Shown: positions 55,081 to 63,444 of the stretch, piece after piece
Numbering within the stretch: position 1 is the first letter of the stretch
How the letters are laid out: each line of letters begins with the position of its first letter
Assembly: GCF_036226925.1 (NCBI RefSeq)
Contig: NZ_CP109031.1
Coordinates: 806,001 to 870,000 of the forward strand
Origin: Streptomyces sp. NBC_00659
Lineage (GTDB): Bacteria; Actinomycetota; Actinomycetes; Streptomycetales; Streptomycetaceae
Length of the DNA: 64,000 nucleotides
Direction of reading: 5' to 3'
Notes under the pieces: model-generated
What the model was told of the DNA's origin: nothing
Database searches by the model: none
The model's input: the letters and a program-made list of their open reading frames with translations, nothing else
Made by a program: the position numbers and the translations under genes

Positions 55081-55104
55081 GAACCGGGGACGCCTGAAAG
55101 ATCT

Positions 55105-55123
55105 TGTTACGCTCTACGTAACA
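55105..55123. promoter_or_regulatory. Probable IclR operator
   Basis: TGTTACG-ctcta-CGTAACA is a perfect 7-bp inverted repeat with a 5-bp spacer, 70 bp before the IclR start. A degenerate second copy (CGTATCG-tcttt-CGCAACA) follows at 55126-55144. AT content is high locally, as in a promoter. Confidence 0.65.
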
Positions 55124-55193
55124 GACGTATCGTCTTTCGCAACATGCGCTACCGTACGCTCGCATCTCACGTCGTCACAAGGAGGGGCCGGAA

Positions 55194-56117
55194 GTGCCCG
55201 CAGCACCCCGCACCGCGGTGGACAAGGCCTTGGACCTGGTCGAGGCCGTGGCCCGTGCCTCCCAGCCCCCGCGTCTCGTCGACCTCGCCGAGGAGGTCGG
55301 GCTGCACCGCGCGACCGCCTACCGCGTGCTCGTCGACCTGGTCCGGCGTGGCTGGGTGCTGCGCGCCGGCGACCGCTATCTGCCGGGCACGGCAGTCCTG
55401 CAACTGTCGTCCTCGGCGGCCCGGAACTCGCTCGGCGCCCTCGCCCGGCCGGTTCTCGCGGCGCTGTCCGAGCGCACCGGCATGATGGTCAACCTTCAGG
55501 TGCCCGAGGTCGACCGGTCCCGCGTGATCGACGTCGTACGACCCGACCGTCTGGCGATGATCAGCAGTCTGACCGGCCAGGCACTCCCCGTTCACCGGTT
55601 CGCCGGCCCGCTCGCCCTGGTCGCCGCCCTCTCCCCCGCCGACCGGGTCCCCTATCTGCGCGCCGCGGAGGAGTCCGGGTATCCGCTGGAGGGACCCGAC
55701 GGGCTGCTGGCCGACATCGAGAACGCCGAACGCACCGGATTCGCCGTCGAGTACGGGCGCAACGAGCAGCCGGTCGCCTCGCTCGCCCGCGCCGTGGTCA
55801 CGCGTCCGGGCGCCCCCGTCTGCGCCCTCACCCTGGTCGGACTGGGCCCCGACTTCGGCGAGGCGCGGCTTCCCGGTCTGCGGGAGCGACTGCGCGAGGC
55901 GACGGAGGAACTGGCGCGGATTCTCTCCAACCCCGGAACCTCCGAAGTCACCGGAGTCCCCTCGGCCACCGAGGCCACCGAGGCCACCGAGGCCACCGAG
56001 GCCACCGGCCAAGCGTCGCCCCTGCCCTCGTCCCCGTCCCGGACCACGTCCGCTCCCCTCACCCCCTCCCCCGACGCTTCCCCGTCCCCGTCCCCGTCGA
56101 CCGAAGGCCCGGCATGA
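55194..56117 (+). CDS. IclR-family regulator
   Basis: This 307-residue protein has the IclR winged helix (TAVDKALDLVEAVAR, then RLVDLAEEVGLHRATAYRVL) and the GAF-like effector domain (from about LARPVLAALSERTGMMVNL to residue 245). A C-terminal Ser/Pro/Thr tail follows, including ATEATEATEATEATG encoded by 9-bp repeats (55962-56006). AAGGAGGGG precedes the GTG at 55194. It is divergent from the amidohydrolase-dipeptidase operon and overlaps the cyclodeaminase-like gene by four bases, so it probably controls both. Confidence 0.88.
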   Translation: MPAAPRTAVDKALDLVEAVARASQPPRLVDLAEEVGLHRATAYRVLVDLVRRGWVLRAGDRYLPGTAVLQLSSSAARNSLGALARPVLAALSERTGMMVNLQVPEVDRSRVIDVVRPDRLAMISSLTGQALPVHRFAGPLALVAALSPADRVPYLRAAEESGYPLEGPDGLLADIENAERTGFAVEYGRNEQPVASLARAVVTRPGAPVCALTLVGLGPDFGEARLPGLRERLREATEELARILSNPGTSEVTGVPSATEATEATEATEATGQASPLPSSPSRTTSAPLTPSPDASPSPSPSTEGPA

Positions 56118-57064
56118 GCGAGATCCTCTTCCTCGACGGGGCGCAGACGCGCGCCGCACTCGATCCGCGGCGCGTCCTGGACGCCGTGGCCACGGCCCTC
56201 GTCGCCATCGGCCGCGACGAGGTCTCCGTACCGCCGCGGATCGCCGCGCACACTCCGCACGGACTGCTCGGCGCGATGCCCGGCCATGTGCCCGGTCTCG
56301 GGCTCGCGGCCAAGCTGGTCTCGGTGTTCGCCGACCCGGCACGGCCGGGCCGCAGCAGCCACCGGGGGATCGTCGCGCTCTTCGACGAGACCGACGGTCG
56401 TCCGCTGGCCCTGATGGACGCGGAGCCTCTCACCGAGATCCGTACCGCGGCGGCGGCCACACTGAGCGCCCGCGCGCTGGCCCGTCCGGACGCCGACCGG
56501 GTCGCCGTCATCGGGACGGGCGCGCAGGCGCGCGCCCAGATCGCACTGCTCGCGGCCGTGGCCCCCGAGACCCCCGTCTCCGTCGCGGGCCGCGATCCCG
56601 GGCGCGCCGGGAGCGCCGCCGCGCTCCACCCCGCCGGCAACGTGGAGGAGCGCATCGAGGACGCGGTACGCGGGGCCGGCACGGTGTTCTGCTGCACCGG
56701 CGCCGTCCTCCCGGTGATCCGTCGGGCATGGCTGGCCCCCGGCACCCACATCAGCTCGGTGGGCGGCTCCCACGGGCCCGAGCTGGACGCCGAGACGGTC
56801 CGGGACGCCACCCTCTTCGCCGAATGGCACGGCGCCGCCACGACCCGGCCCCCCTCCGGCGCCCACGAGTTGCAGGACCTCCCGCCCGAGCGGCGCGTGA
56901 CGCTCCTCGGCTCGGTCCTCGGCGGCGAACACCCCGGGCGGCGCGACGAGGACGAGCTCACGCTGTTCAAGTCGACCGGCCACGCCGCTCTGGACGTCGC
57001 GGCCGCCCATGTCGCCTTCGCCGTCGCCCGCGCCGAGGCATGGGGCACGCGTATCACCCTGTGA
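56114..57064 (+). CDS. Ornithine cyclodeaminase/mu-crystallin family enzyme
   Basis: This 316-residue NAD(P)-binding protein has LMDAEPLTEIRTAAAATL (substrate region with the family arginine and glutamate, about 98-115), the Rossmann motif VAVIGTGAQARAQI (about 129-142), and GTHISSVGGSHGPELD (about 210). Family members are ornithine cyclodeaminase, alanine dehydrogenase or pyrroline-2-carboxylate reductase. Its ATGA overlap with the iclR stop shows coupling. In this setting a role in breakdown of an unusual or cyclic amino acid is likely. Confidence 0.88.
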   Translation: MSEILFLDGAQTRAALDPRRVLDAVATALVAIGRDEVSVPPRIAAHTPHGLLGAMPGHVPGLGLAAKLVSVFADPARPGRSSHRGIVALFDETDGRPLALMDAEPLTEIRTAAAATLSARALARPDADRVAVIGTGAQARAQIALLAAVAPETPVSVAGRDPGRAGSAAALHPAGNVEERIEDAVRGAGTVFCCTGAVLPVIRRAWLAPGTHISSVGGSHGPELDAETVRDATLFAEWHGAATTRPPSGAHELQDLPPERRVTLLGSVLGGEHPGRRDEDELTLFKSTGHAALDVAAAHVAFAVARAEAWGTRITL

Positions 57065-57280
57065 GGCGGCGCCCCGTGAGCGTCGGTCCCGCTCGTCGGC
57101 GCCGGCATCACCCGGTGACCGATGGGCCCCGTGGACTTTCCTCCCCCGGTTCGGCCATGCTGAAGGGTGTTTCCGCCGGTCCGCGGGCGACCCCGGATGC
57201 CACGGCCGCAGTCCCGGACAGGCCGGTCCGGAACAGGCCGCGGGCGCGACGGAGCACGACGCGGAGGAGGCCGGTGCCCC

Positions 57281-58168
57281 ATGAGAGTGACCGGAGCGGA
57301 CGGCGGCGGAGTGCGGGAACGGCTGGGCAGCGCCCTGTTCACCCGGGTCGCGGGCCCGGACGGACCGAAGAACCGCGCCCGTATCCACGGCACGCCCGGG
57401 CCCCGCTGGTTCGGCCCGGACCGACCCATCCGCACCGTGCACGGGGACGCGTCGATGTTCATCGGCGGCCTCTCCGCGCTGCTGCTCCAGTCGCTGCACC
57501 CGCTCGCCATGGCCGCCGTCTCCGCGCACTCGGGCTTCCGCGGGGACCCATGGGGAAGACTCCAGCGCACCAGCACCTTCCTCGCGGTGACGACCTACGG
57601 CACGGCCGAGAGCGCCCAGGACGCCTGCGACCGGGTACGGGCGGTCCATGAGCGGGTGCGCGGTGTGACCTCGGAGGGAACGCCGTATCACGCGGCGGAT
57701 CCCCACCTCCTCGGGTGGGTCCACGTCGCGGAGATCGACAGCTTCCTGCGCGCGCATCAGCGGTACGGCTCGCGGCCGCTCTCCGCAGCCGACTGCGACG
57801 CCTACGTGGCGGACACGGCCCGCGTCGCCTCCGCGCTGGGCGTCCTGGACCCGCCCACGAACCGTGCCGAGCTCGCGGACCGGCTGAACGCGTACCGCGG
57901 CGAGGTGCGCGCGACGGCACAGGCCCGCGATGCCGCGCGCTTTCTCCTGCTGGACCCGCCGGTGCCGCTCGTGGCCCGCCTGCCGTACGGGGTGCTCGCC
58001 GCGAACGCGGTGTCCCTGCTGCCCGCTTGGGCCGCCGCCGAACTCCGGCTGCCACGGCTGCCGCTGGTGGACAGCGTGTGCGTACGTCCGCTCGGCAGCG
58101 CCTTCACCTCGGCGGTCCGCTGGGCGATGGCACCGCAGCGCGCGCGAACCGTCCACGCGGTCACGTGA
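57281..58168 (+). CDS. MpaB-like DUF2236 oxygenase
   Basis: This 295-residue protein matches the oxygenase-MpaB (DUF2236) family, haem-dependent proteins that include latex-clearing enzyme. The segment ASMFIGGLSALLLQSLHPLA followed by GFRGDPWGRLQRTSTFLAVTTYG (about 47-95) is the family hallmark; conserved His and Arg residues there bind haem. No signal peptide is visible. GCGGAGGAGG lies upstream of the ATG at 57281. It is not obviously linked to the upstream catabolic genes. Confidence 0.87.
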   Translation: MRVTGADGGGVRERLGSALFTRVAGPDGPKNRARIHGTPGPRWFGPDRPIRTVHGDASMFIGGLSALLLQSLHPLAMAAVSAHSGFRGDPWGRLQRTSTFLAVTTYGTAESAQDACDRVRAVHERVRGVTSEGTPYHAADPHLLGWVHVAEIDSFLRAHQRYGSRPLSAADCDAYVADTARVASALGVLDPPTNRAELADRLNAYRGEVRATAQARDAARFLLLDPPVPLVARLPYGVLAANAVSLLPAWAAAELRLPRLPLVDSVCVRPLGSAFTSAVRWAMAPQRARTVHAVT

Positions 58169-58418
58169 GCGGTACCCGCGAGACCCGCCCGCCTCTCCCG
58201 GTCGGCCGGGCGGGCGTACGACGGGCCGGTTCGCCGCATCCGGGGGGCCGCCCCACGCCGAAGCAGGGGTGAGCCCGGCGGACCTGCCGGGTCCCGGACG
58301 GCTCGGGAATCGAGGCGAGGCCCGTCATGATCCGCTGCCGCCGTGCACCGGGCTCCTCCACCCGTGGGTGGGGCACCTCCGCCGGAACGCCGTCCACCGT
58401 CCTCCCGGGAGCCGCTCC

Positions 58419-59516
58419 GTGGAACTGAGCGCCGACGACAAGCCGGACACCACGGGGGTGGGAGTGACGACGGGTTTCCTGGCGCGCAGGCTCGGGGTGT
58501 CGCCCACGACGTTGCGCTCCTGGGACCGGCGGTACGGTCTGGGGCCCGCGGTGCGGGCGGACGGCCGCCACCGCCGGTGGTCGCCCGACGACGTGGCCAT
58601 GGTCCAGGAGATGTGCCGGCTGACCGCCGCCGGCCTGCCCCCCGCCGAAGCCGCCCGCGCGGCCAAGGAGTCGGCTCGCGGCCGTGTCGCCGCGTCACCG
58701 GCCCTCGCCGCCCGGGCACGGACCACCGCCCGTACGCGGACCGGCGTCCGGATCCCGGAAGCGTCGTCGACGACGGCTCCGGGCCTGGGGACACCGGAAT
58801 CACCGACGGGCACCGGGCCACCGTCGGCGGACGTGGCCCAGGAGGGCCGGGGTCTCGCGCGTGCCGCCGTCCGGCTGGACGCCCGCGCCGTCCAGGAGCG
58901 GCTTGCGACGGCGGTCCGTACGCACGGCCTGACCAGGGCCTGGGAGGACGTGATGGTGCCCGCCCTGCGGGCCGTGGGCCGCAAATGGGAGTCGTCGGGA
59001 GACCGTTATGTCGAGGTCGAGCACCTTCTGACCTGGCACGTCTCCGCCACCCTGCGACACGCCTACGTGTCCGCGGCGGGGCACGGACCACCCGCCGCGG
59101 TGTCGCCCGTCCTGCTGGCCTGCACTCCGGGCGAACAGCACACCCTGCCCCTGGAGGCCCTCAACGCGGCGCTCGCGGAACGGCGTGTACCCGCCGTGAC
59201 CCTCGGCGGAGCCGTCCCGCCCGAGGCACTCATGGCGGCGGTGCAACGCGTCGGTCCCCCGGCGGTCGTCCTGTGGTCCCAGTCGTGGTCGACGGCGAAC
59301 CTGCCGCTCGCCCGGCACCTCGCCGCCGCACGCTGGGGAGTACGGGGAGCCCGAACCCGGAGCCGGATCCTGTTGAGCGGGCCGGGCTGGGACACACAGC
59401 CGGGCCCCGGACTCCTGCGTCCGCGTCAGCTCGCCGAGGCGCTCCGCCTGCTCACCGCCCCGGACGACCGGGCGGACGACCGGGCAACGGGTCCGACGAC
59501 ACCGATGCGCTCCTGA
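58419..59516 (+). CDS. MerR-type regulator with B12-binding domain
   Basis: This 365-residue protein begins with a MerR helix-turn-helix (TTGFLARRLGVSPTTLRSWD, then RRYGLGPAVRADGRHRRWSPDDVAMV). A disordered Ala/Pro/Thr linker leads to a cap domain with WEDVMVPALRAVGRKWESSGDRYVEVEHLLTWHV (in two parts near 165-205) and a C-terminal cobalamin-binding fold (LLACTPGEQHTLPLEAL). CarH/LitR-type members use B12 as a light sensor to control carotenoid or photolyase genes. The usual DxHxxG motif is absent, so cobalamin binding is uncertain. The start is GTG at 58419. Confidence 0.85.
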   Translation: MELSADDKPDTTGVGVTTGFLARRLGVSPTTLRSWDRRYGLGPAVRADGRHRRWSPDDVAMVQEMCRLTAAGLPPAEAARAAKESARGRVAASPALAARARTTARTRTGVRIPEASSTTAPGLGTPESPTGTGPPSADVAQEGRGLARAAVRLDARAVQERLATAVRTHGLTRAWEDVMVPALRAVGRKWESSGDRYVEVEHLLTWHVSATLRHAYVSAAGHGPPAAVSPVLLACTPGEQHTLPLEALNAALAERRVPAVTLGGAVPPEALMAAVQRVGPPAVVLWSQSWSTANLPLARHLAAARWGVRGARTRSRILLSGPGWDTQPGPGLLRPRQLAEALRLLTAPDDRADDRATGPTTPMRS

Positions 59517-59592
59517 CCGGCCGGCCCCGCGCCCGTCCGCGGCCCGGCTCACCCCGGCACCGGGCCCGCGACGCGGGAGACCGACCCCGCGC

Positions 59593-60801
59593 CTACGACC
59601 GCAGGAAAGCCGCCAGACCCTCCAGCAGCCGATCGACGTCGTCCTTGTCGTTGTACGGCGAGAGCCCGACCCGCAGACCCCCGGTGTCCCCCAGTCCGAG
59701 ATGCCGGGACGCCTCCAGCGCGTAGAACGATCCGGCGGGTGCGTGCACACCGCGGTCCGCCAGGTACACGGAGGCGTCCGCCGCCTCCCGGCCGTCGAAC
59801 GTCAGCAGCAGGGTGGGCGTACGACGGGCCGCGCGGGAGCGGACCGTGACACCGGGAAGTTCGGCGAGGCCCGCCTCCAACCGTTCACGCAGCGCTTCCT
59901 CGTGTCGCCCGATCGCCGCGAAGGCCGAGCGCAGACGGTCTCGCCGCCTGCCCGTCGTGGCACCCGAGAGGCCGGCGAGGACGTCGATCGCGGCGGTGGT
60001 GCCGGCGAGCAACTCGTAAGGCAGCGTCCCGAGTTCGAACCGCTCGGGAACCGTGTCGGTGGACGGCAGCAGTTTGTCGGGGCGCAGTTGCTCCAGCAGT
60101 TGCGGGGACGCGGTCAGAACACCGTGGTGCGGGCCGAGGAACTTGTAGGGCGAGCACACGAAGAAGTCGGCACCGAGCCGCGCGAGATCCACGAAGGCGT
60201 GCGCCGCGTAGTGCACCCCGTCCACGTGAAGCAGCGCCCGTGGGTGCCGGTGGACCAGGTGGGCGATCCCGGCGACGTCGGGCACGGTCCCCGTCAGGTT
60301 CGAGGCGGCGGTGACCGCGACCAGCCGGGTGCGGTCGGTCAGCAGGGCGCCCACCGCGGAGGACGGGAGTTCACCCGTCTCCGGGTCGAAGTCCGCCCAG
60401 CGCACCTGGGCGCCGGCCCGTTCGGCCGCCTGGACCCAGGGCCGGATGTTCGCGTCGTGGTCGAGACGGCTGACGACGACCTCGTCACCGGGAGCCCAGT
60501 CCTTCGCGAGCGTCCGGGCGACGTCGTACGTGAGCTGGGTGGCGCTGCGGCCGAAGACGACTCCGGACGGATCTCCGCCCACCAGGTCGGCCACCGCCTG
60601 CCGGAACCCCTGGACGAGGTTCTCCGCGTTCACCTCTCCCGGCGTCAGGCGCCCCCGGATCGACAGCGGGCCGGTGAGCGCGTCCGCGATCGCGCCGGCC
60701 ACCCGGGCCGGGGTCTGGGTGCCGCCCGGCCCGTCGAAGTGCGCGACACCGGACAGCAGGGCGGGGATCTCGGCGCGCAGCGCGCCGACGTCGTACGTCA
60801 C
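59593..60801 (-). CDS. Cysteine desulfurase-like PLP protein (class V)
   Basis: This 402-residue protein belongs to class V PLP enzymes, most like the SufS-related cysteine desulfurase-like subgroup. The PLP lysine is in SPYKFLGPHHG (about 220) and the aspartate-histidine element is LHVDGVHYAAHA. The active-site cysteine loop near the C-terminus is replaced (GGLRVGLSPYNDKDDVDRL), so ordinary desulfurase activity is doubtful and it may act as a lyase or epimerase. The ATG at 60801 starts MTYDVGALRAEIPAL. It is convergent with the MerR-type gene. Confidence 0.8.
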   Translation of the reverse strand: MTYDVGALRAEIPALLSGVAHFDGPGGTQTPARVAGAIADALTGPLSIRGRLTPGEVNAENLVQGFRQAVADLVGGDPSGVVFGRSATQLTYDVARTLAKDWAPGDEVVVSRLDHDANIRPWVQAAERAGAQVRWADFDPETGELPSSAVGALLTDRTRLVAVTAASNLTGTVPDVAGIAHLVHRHPRALLHVDGVHYAAHAFVDLARLGADFFVCSPYKFLGPHHGVLTASPQLLEQLRPDKLLPSTDTVPERFELGTLPYELLAGTTAAIDVLAGLSGATTGRRRDRLRSAFAAIGRHEEALRERLEAGLAELPGVTVRSRAARRTPTLLLTFDGREAADASVYLADRGVHAPAGSFYALEASRHLGLGDTGGLRVGLSPYNDKDDVDRLLEGLAAFLRS

Positions 60802-60973
60802 TCGGGCTCCTCACTGGCTGCGGCGCGGCCCGCACCGGGCGGCCCGGAACGGGGTCCGGCCGTCGAATGCCCGTGACGGGGCGGGCCCGCGCGTTCTCCG
60901 GTGATCATGGCAGGAGGCCCGCCGCGGTGGGAAGGCGGCGCGGCGCCCCGGGCGCGCCCCGAGGAGGTGACGT

Positions 60974-61021
60974 ACGGCCTGGGGCCGGCAACCGGGAACT
61001 CCGGTGCCGGCCCCAGGCCGT
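60974..61021 (-). terminator. Terminator after the GlsB-type gene
   Basis: ACGGCCTGGGGCCGGCA (60974-60990) and its perfect complement (61005-61021) form a 17-bp stem with a 14-nt loop. Confidence 0.8.
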
Positions 61022-61054
61022 GAGTCATGACGCGCCGAACGGGCCAGGGCCCCT

Positions 61055-61333
61055 TCAGGCGTGGCGGTGCGACCGGCTGTTGCCCGTCAGCACGCGGTAC
61101 AGAACCAGGAGGATCAGCGATCCCGCGATGGCGGCGATCCAGGTCGACAGGTCGAAGAACCCGTCGATCGAGTCGACGCCGAAGACGACCTTGCCCAGCC
61201 AGCCGCCCAGCAGGCCGCCCGCCACCCCGATCAGCATGGTGATGATGATCCCGCCCGGGTCCTTGCCCGGCAGGAGCAGCTTGGCGATGGCACCGGCAAG
61301 CAACCCGATCAGAATCCAAGCGATGATGCCCAC
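61055..61333 (-). CDS. GlsB/YeaQ/YmgE-family membrane stress protein
   Basis: This 92-residue protein has three short membrane helices with glycine-zipper spacing (IIAWILIGLLAGAIAKLLLPG, split by a loop KDPGG; ITMLIGVAGGLLGGWLGKV; LSTWIAAIAGSLILLVLYR). GlsB-type proteins are induced by stress; their activity is unknown. It lies in a run of stress-type genes on the minus strand with 81 bp to the BrkB-like gene upstream, so it may be co-transcribed. Confidence 0.87.
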   Translation of the reverse strand: MGIIAWILIGLLAGAIAKLLLPGKDPGGIIITMLIGVAGGLLGGWLGKVVFGVDSIDGFFDLSTWIAAIAGSLILLVLYRVLTGNSRSHRHA

Positions 61334-61414
61334 AGTTCCTCCATCGTCCGTCCGTGCAAGATGTGGCTTCCTCAGTCCGTGTGCGCCGTCCTGGCCGGAA
61401 CAAACCTGTGAACC

Positions 61415-62338
61415 TCAGACTGCCGCCCGGTTCCTCGCCGCCGCGGCCTTGTCGAGTTCGGCCGTGAACTGCGCGCCGGCCAGCAGCGCGAGGTTGGACA
61501 GCCACAGCCACACGAGGAAGACGACAGGGCCCGCGAGGGACCCGTAGAGCCGGCTGTAGGCGCCGAGGACGGAGGCGTACAGGGCGAATCCGGCCGACAC
61601 GGCCAGCCAGAGGACTGCGGCCAGGACGCCGCCGGGCAGGCTGTGCCGGCGACGGCGGGCGGGCGGCGGCCCGGTGTGGAACACGACGAGGACCAGCAGG
61701 GCCACCAGGCACGTCAACAGGGGCCAGCGGAGCAGGTTCCACGCCACGGCCACCGTGCCGTCGACCCCGACGACACGGCCGGCGGCCTCGGCCACGGGGC
61801 CGGTCAGCAACAGGACGAGCGCGCTGACGACGAGCAGTCCGAGAAGCGCCAGCGCGGTCAGCACCAGCCGGTGCGCGGTGCGCCAGGCCGAACGGGGGTC
61901 CGCCGCGTCGTGCATGCGGTGCAGAGCCCTGCGGCACACCGCGAGGTAGCTCGACGCCGACCACAGCGCGCTGGCCGCACCGGTGACCAGCAGCGTCCAG
62001 GCGGCGGACCGCTGCCGCAGCATCTCCCCCAGCGCCTGGTGCAGTTCGGCCCCCGACTGCGCGGGCGCGTAGGCCGTGACGTGCGCGATGAACTGTTCGG
62101 CGGTGTCCGGACTGATCAGGCCGAAGGCGATGACCATGACCAGCAGGGCCGGGAGCACCGAGAGGATCGCGTAGTACGTCAGCGCGGCCGCCCAGTCGGA
62201 CACGTCGTCGTTCCACATCGAGACCGGGGTGCGGCGCAGCGCCGGCCACCAGAGGGCGGGCAGCCGCGGCCCGTACCGGCGGAGCCGTGCCGGGCGGACC
62301 GCCTCGATGACACTGTTGGGCCCCGACTCAGCGGACAT
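61415..62338 (-). CDS. YihY/virulence factor BrkB family membrane protein
   Basis: This 307-residue protein has about six membrane helices and the YihY hallmark near the start: DVSDWAAALTYYAILSVLPALLVMV (helix 1, about 45-70), then SAASALWSASSYLAVCRRALHRM. The C-terminus has FLVWLWLSNLALLAGAQFTAELD, conserved in the family. Members have been called tRNA-processing RNase BN in error and are inner-membrane proteins of unknown transport role. It precedes the GlsB-like gene. Confidence 0.88.
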   Translation of the reverse strand: MSAESGPNSVIEAVRPARLRRYGPRLPALWWPALRRTPVSMWNDDVSDWAAALTYYAILSVLPALLVMVIAFGLISPDTAEQFIAHVTAYAPAQSGAELHQALGEMLRQRSAAWTLLVTGAASALWSASSYLAVCRRALHRMHDAADPRSAWRTAHRLVLTALALLGLLVVSALVLLLTGPVAEAAGRVVGVDGTVAVAWNLLRWPLLTCLVALLVLVVFHTGPPPARRRRHSLPGGVLAAVLWLAVSAGFALYASVLGAYSRLYGSLAGPVVFLVWLWLSNLALLAGAQFTAELDKAAAARNRAAV

Positions 62339-62535
62339 GCCCGGTCCCCGGGAACCGCGTGACGCCTCGTCTGTTCATCCCTCACCTCTCCGCGCCGGTC
62401 CGGCCGGCGTTCCGGACCCCGTGTCCGGCGGAGTCGGTCGAGGCTCTCCTTCCACGCGCGGGCCCCTCTACGCCTGCTCACCTCGTCCGTGGCGGCCGGC
62501 CGCGCGCGCACCGCCGCAGGTCACCGCGCGAGGGC

Positions 62536-62901
62536 TCATGCGGGCTGCCTCGGCGGAAGGCTTCGGTAGTAGGTCCCGACGCTGGACAGGTACGCGGGGT
62601 CCATGGTCTCGCGGTCGGTCTTGAACACCGGCGCCGATTTGATCTCCTCGCGTGTGCACGCGACGGTGATCTTCTGGGACTCCGTGTCGATGCCGGCGAC
62701 GACACCCACGGGCACCAGCACACTCTTGCCGAACACCCAGACGCCGGTGTCGACGACGATGTGCCGCATCCCCGATTCGTCGGCCTGCCGGTCGACATGT
62801 CCTATCGTCCCGTCGGTCGCCTCGACGCTGTAACCGGACAGTTCGTTGGCTTCGGGGTGGTTGAACTCCGGTGCGTACGACCAGATTTCGTCGATCGTCA
62901 T
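62536..62901 (-). CDS. PRC-barrel domain protein
   Basis: This 121-residue protein carries a PRC-barrel (NELSGYSVEATDGTIGHVDR, about 19-38; HIVVDTGVWVFGKSVLVPVG). PRC-barrel proteins occur in photosynthetic reaction centres and as stress or RNA-binding proteins; in actinobacteria they are often part of the SigB general-stress regulon. A SigB-like promoter lies upstream (62964-62988). GGAGGAAGAC precedes the ATG at 62901. Confidence 0.85.
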   Translation of the reverse strand: MTIDEIWSYAPEFNHPEANELSGYSVEATDGTIGHVDRQADESGMRHIVVDTGVWVFGKSVLVPVGVVAGIDTESQKITVACTREEIKSAPVFKTDRETMDPAYLSSVGTYYRSLPPRQPA

Positions 62902-62963
62902 GTCTTCCTCCGTCAGCTCGCGGGTTCGCCGATACGCCCCCGCGCCGTCTCACAGGGCTGCCA

Positions 62964-62988
62964 ATACCCCGCTATGCGGCGGGCATTC
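62964..62988 (-). promoter_or_regulatory. SigB-like promoter of the PRC-barrel gene
   Basis: On the minus strand GAAT, 15 bp, GGGTAT matches the Streptomyces SigB consensus GNNT-N14-16-GGGTAC/T. The -10 element lies about 63 bp upstream of the start. A functional link to SigB is inferred. Confidence 0.55.
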
Positions 62989-63060
62989 GATGAATCGGGC
63001 GTGCTGATACGCAGGCTCGGTGCCGTTCGCCCCGCGTGCGTGACCGGGGCGTACGCCGTG

Positions 63061-63444
63061 TCAGCCGGTCCCGGGACTCCGCGCCCCGCCGCTCTCGTCT
63101 CGGGGTGCGGTGAGGTGCTCCAGCGTTCCCGTGATCTCCAACAGCCGCTCCAGGCCGGGGGGCCGCTGATCGAGGCACAGGCGCACACCCGCGGCGTCCG
63201 TACGGCGACGGATCATCAGCAGGGTGGACAGGCCCATGGAGTCGATGATGCCGAGGCCGGTGAAGTCGACGCGCAGTTCGAGGAACTGTCCCTCGGAGTC
63301 CCGGGGGGCGAAGAGGTTCTGGTCGACGGCCCTCATCAGTTCGTCGCACGTCTCGTAGTCGAGATCTCCGGCGACCCGGATCACGAGTGCGGCGGGCTGG
63401 ACGTCGACGGTCAGCGTGAAGGCGGGGGGATGTGAAGTGGTCAT
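63061..63444 (-). CDS. STAS-domain anti-anti-sigma factor
   Basis: This 127-residue protein is a single STAS domain: strands FTLTVDVQPAALVIRVAG, DLDYETCDEL, LRVDFTGLGIIDSMGLSTLLM and VRLCLDQRP. The phosphorylatable serine is in DSMGLS (about residue 69). Such proteins sequester an anti-sigma kinase when unphosphorylated, releasing a sigma factor; SpoIIE phosphatases such as those at 18.6 and 32.5 kb can reactivate them. The start ATG overlaps the stop of the upstream B12-binding gene by four bases, so the two are coupled. Confidence 0.9.
   Translation of the reverse strand: MTTSHPPAFTLTVDVQPAALVIRVAGDLDYETCDELMRAVDQNLFAPRDSEGQFLELRVDFTGLGIIDSMGLSTLLMIRRRTDAAGVRLCLDQRPPGLERLLEITGTLEHLTAPRDESGGARSPGTG

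Noticed and set aside
53961..55097. 378-codon frame antisense to the amidohydrolase
   Set aside because: Shadow of a well-supported enzyme with metal-binding motifs; its end simply reads through the tandem repeats.
54971..55165. Short proteins from the 15-bp repeats (VRTEP or VRTGS type)
   Set aside because: The frames exist only because 15 is a multiple of three; no ribosome site, and the array lies in a divergent promoter.
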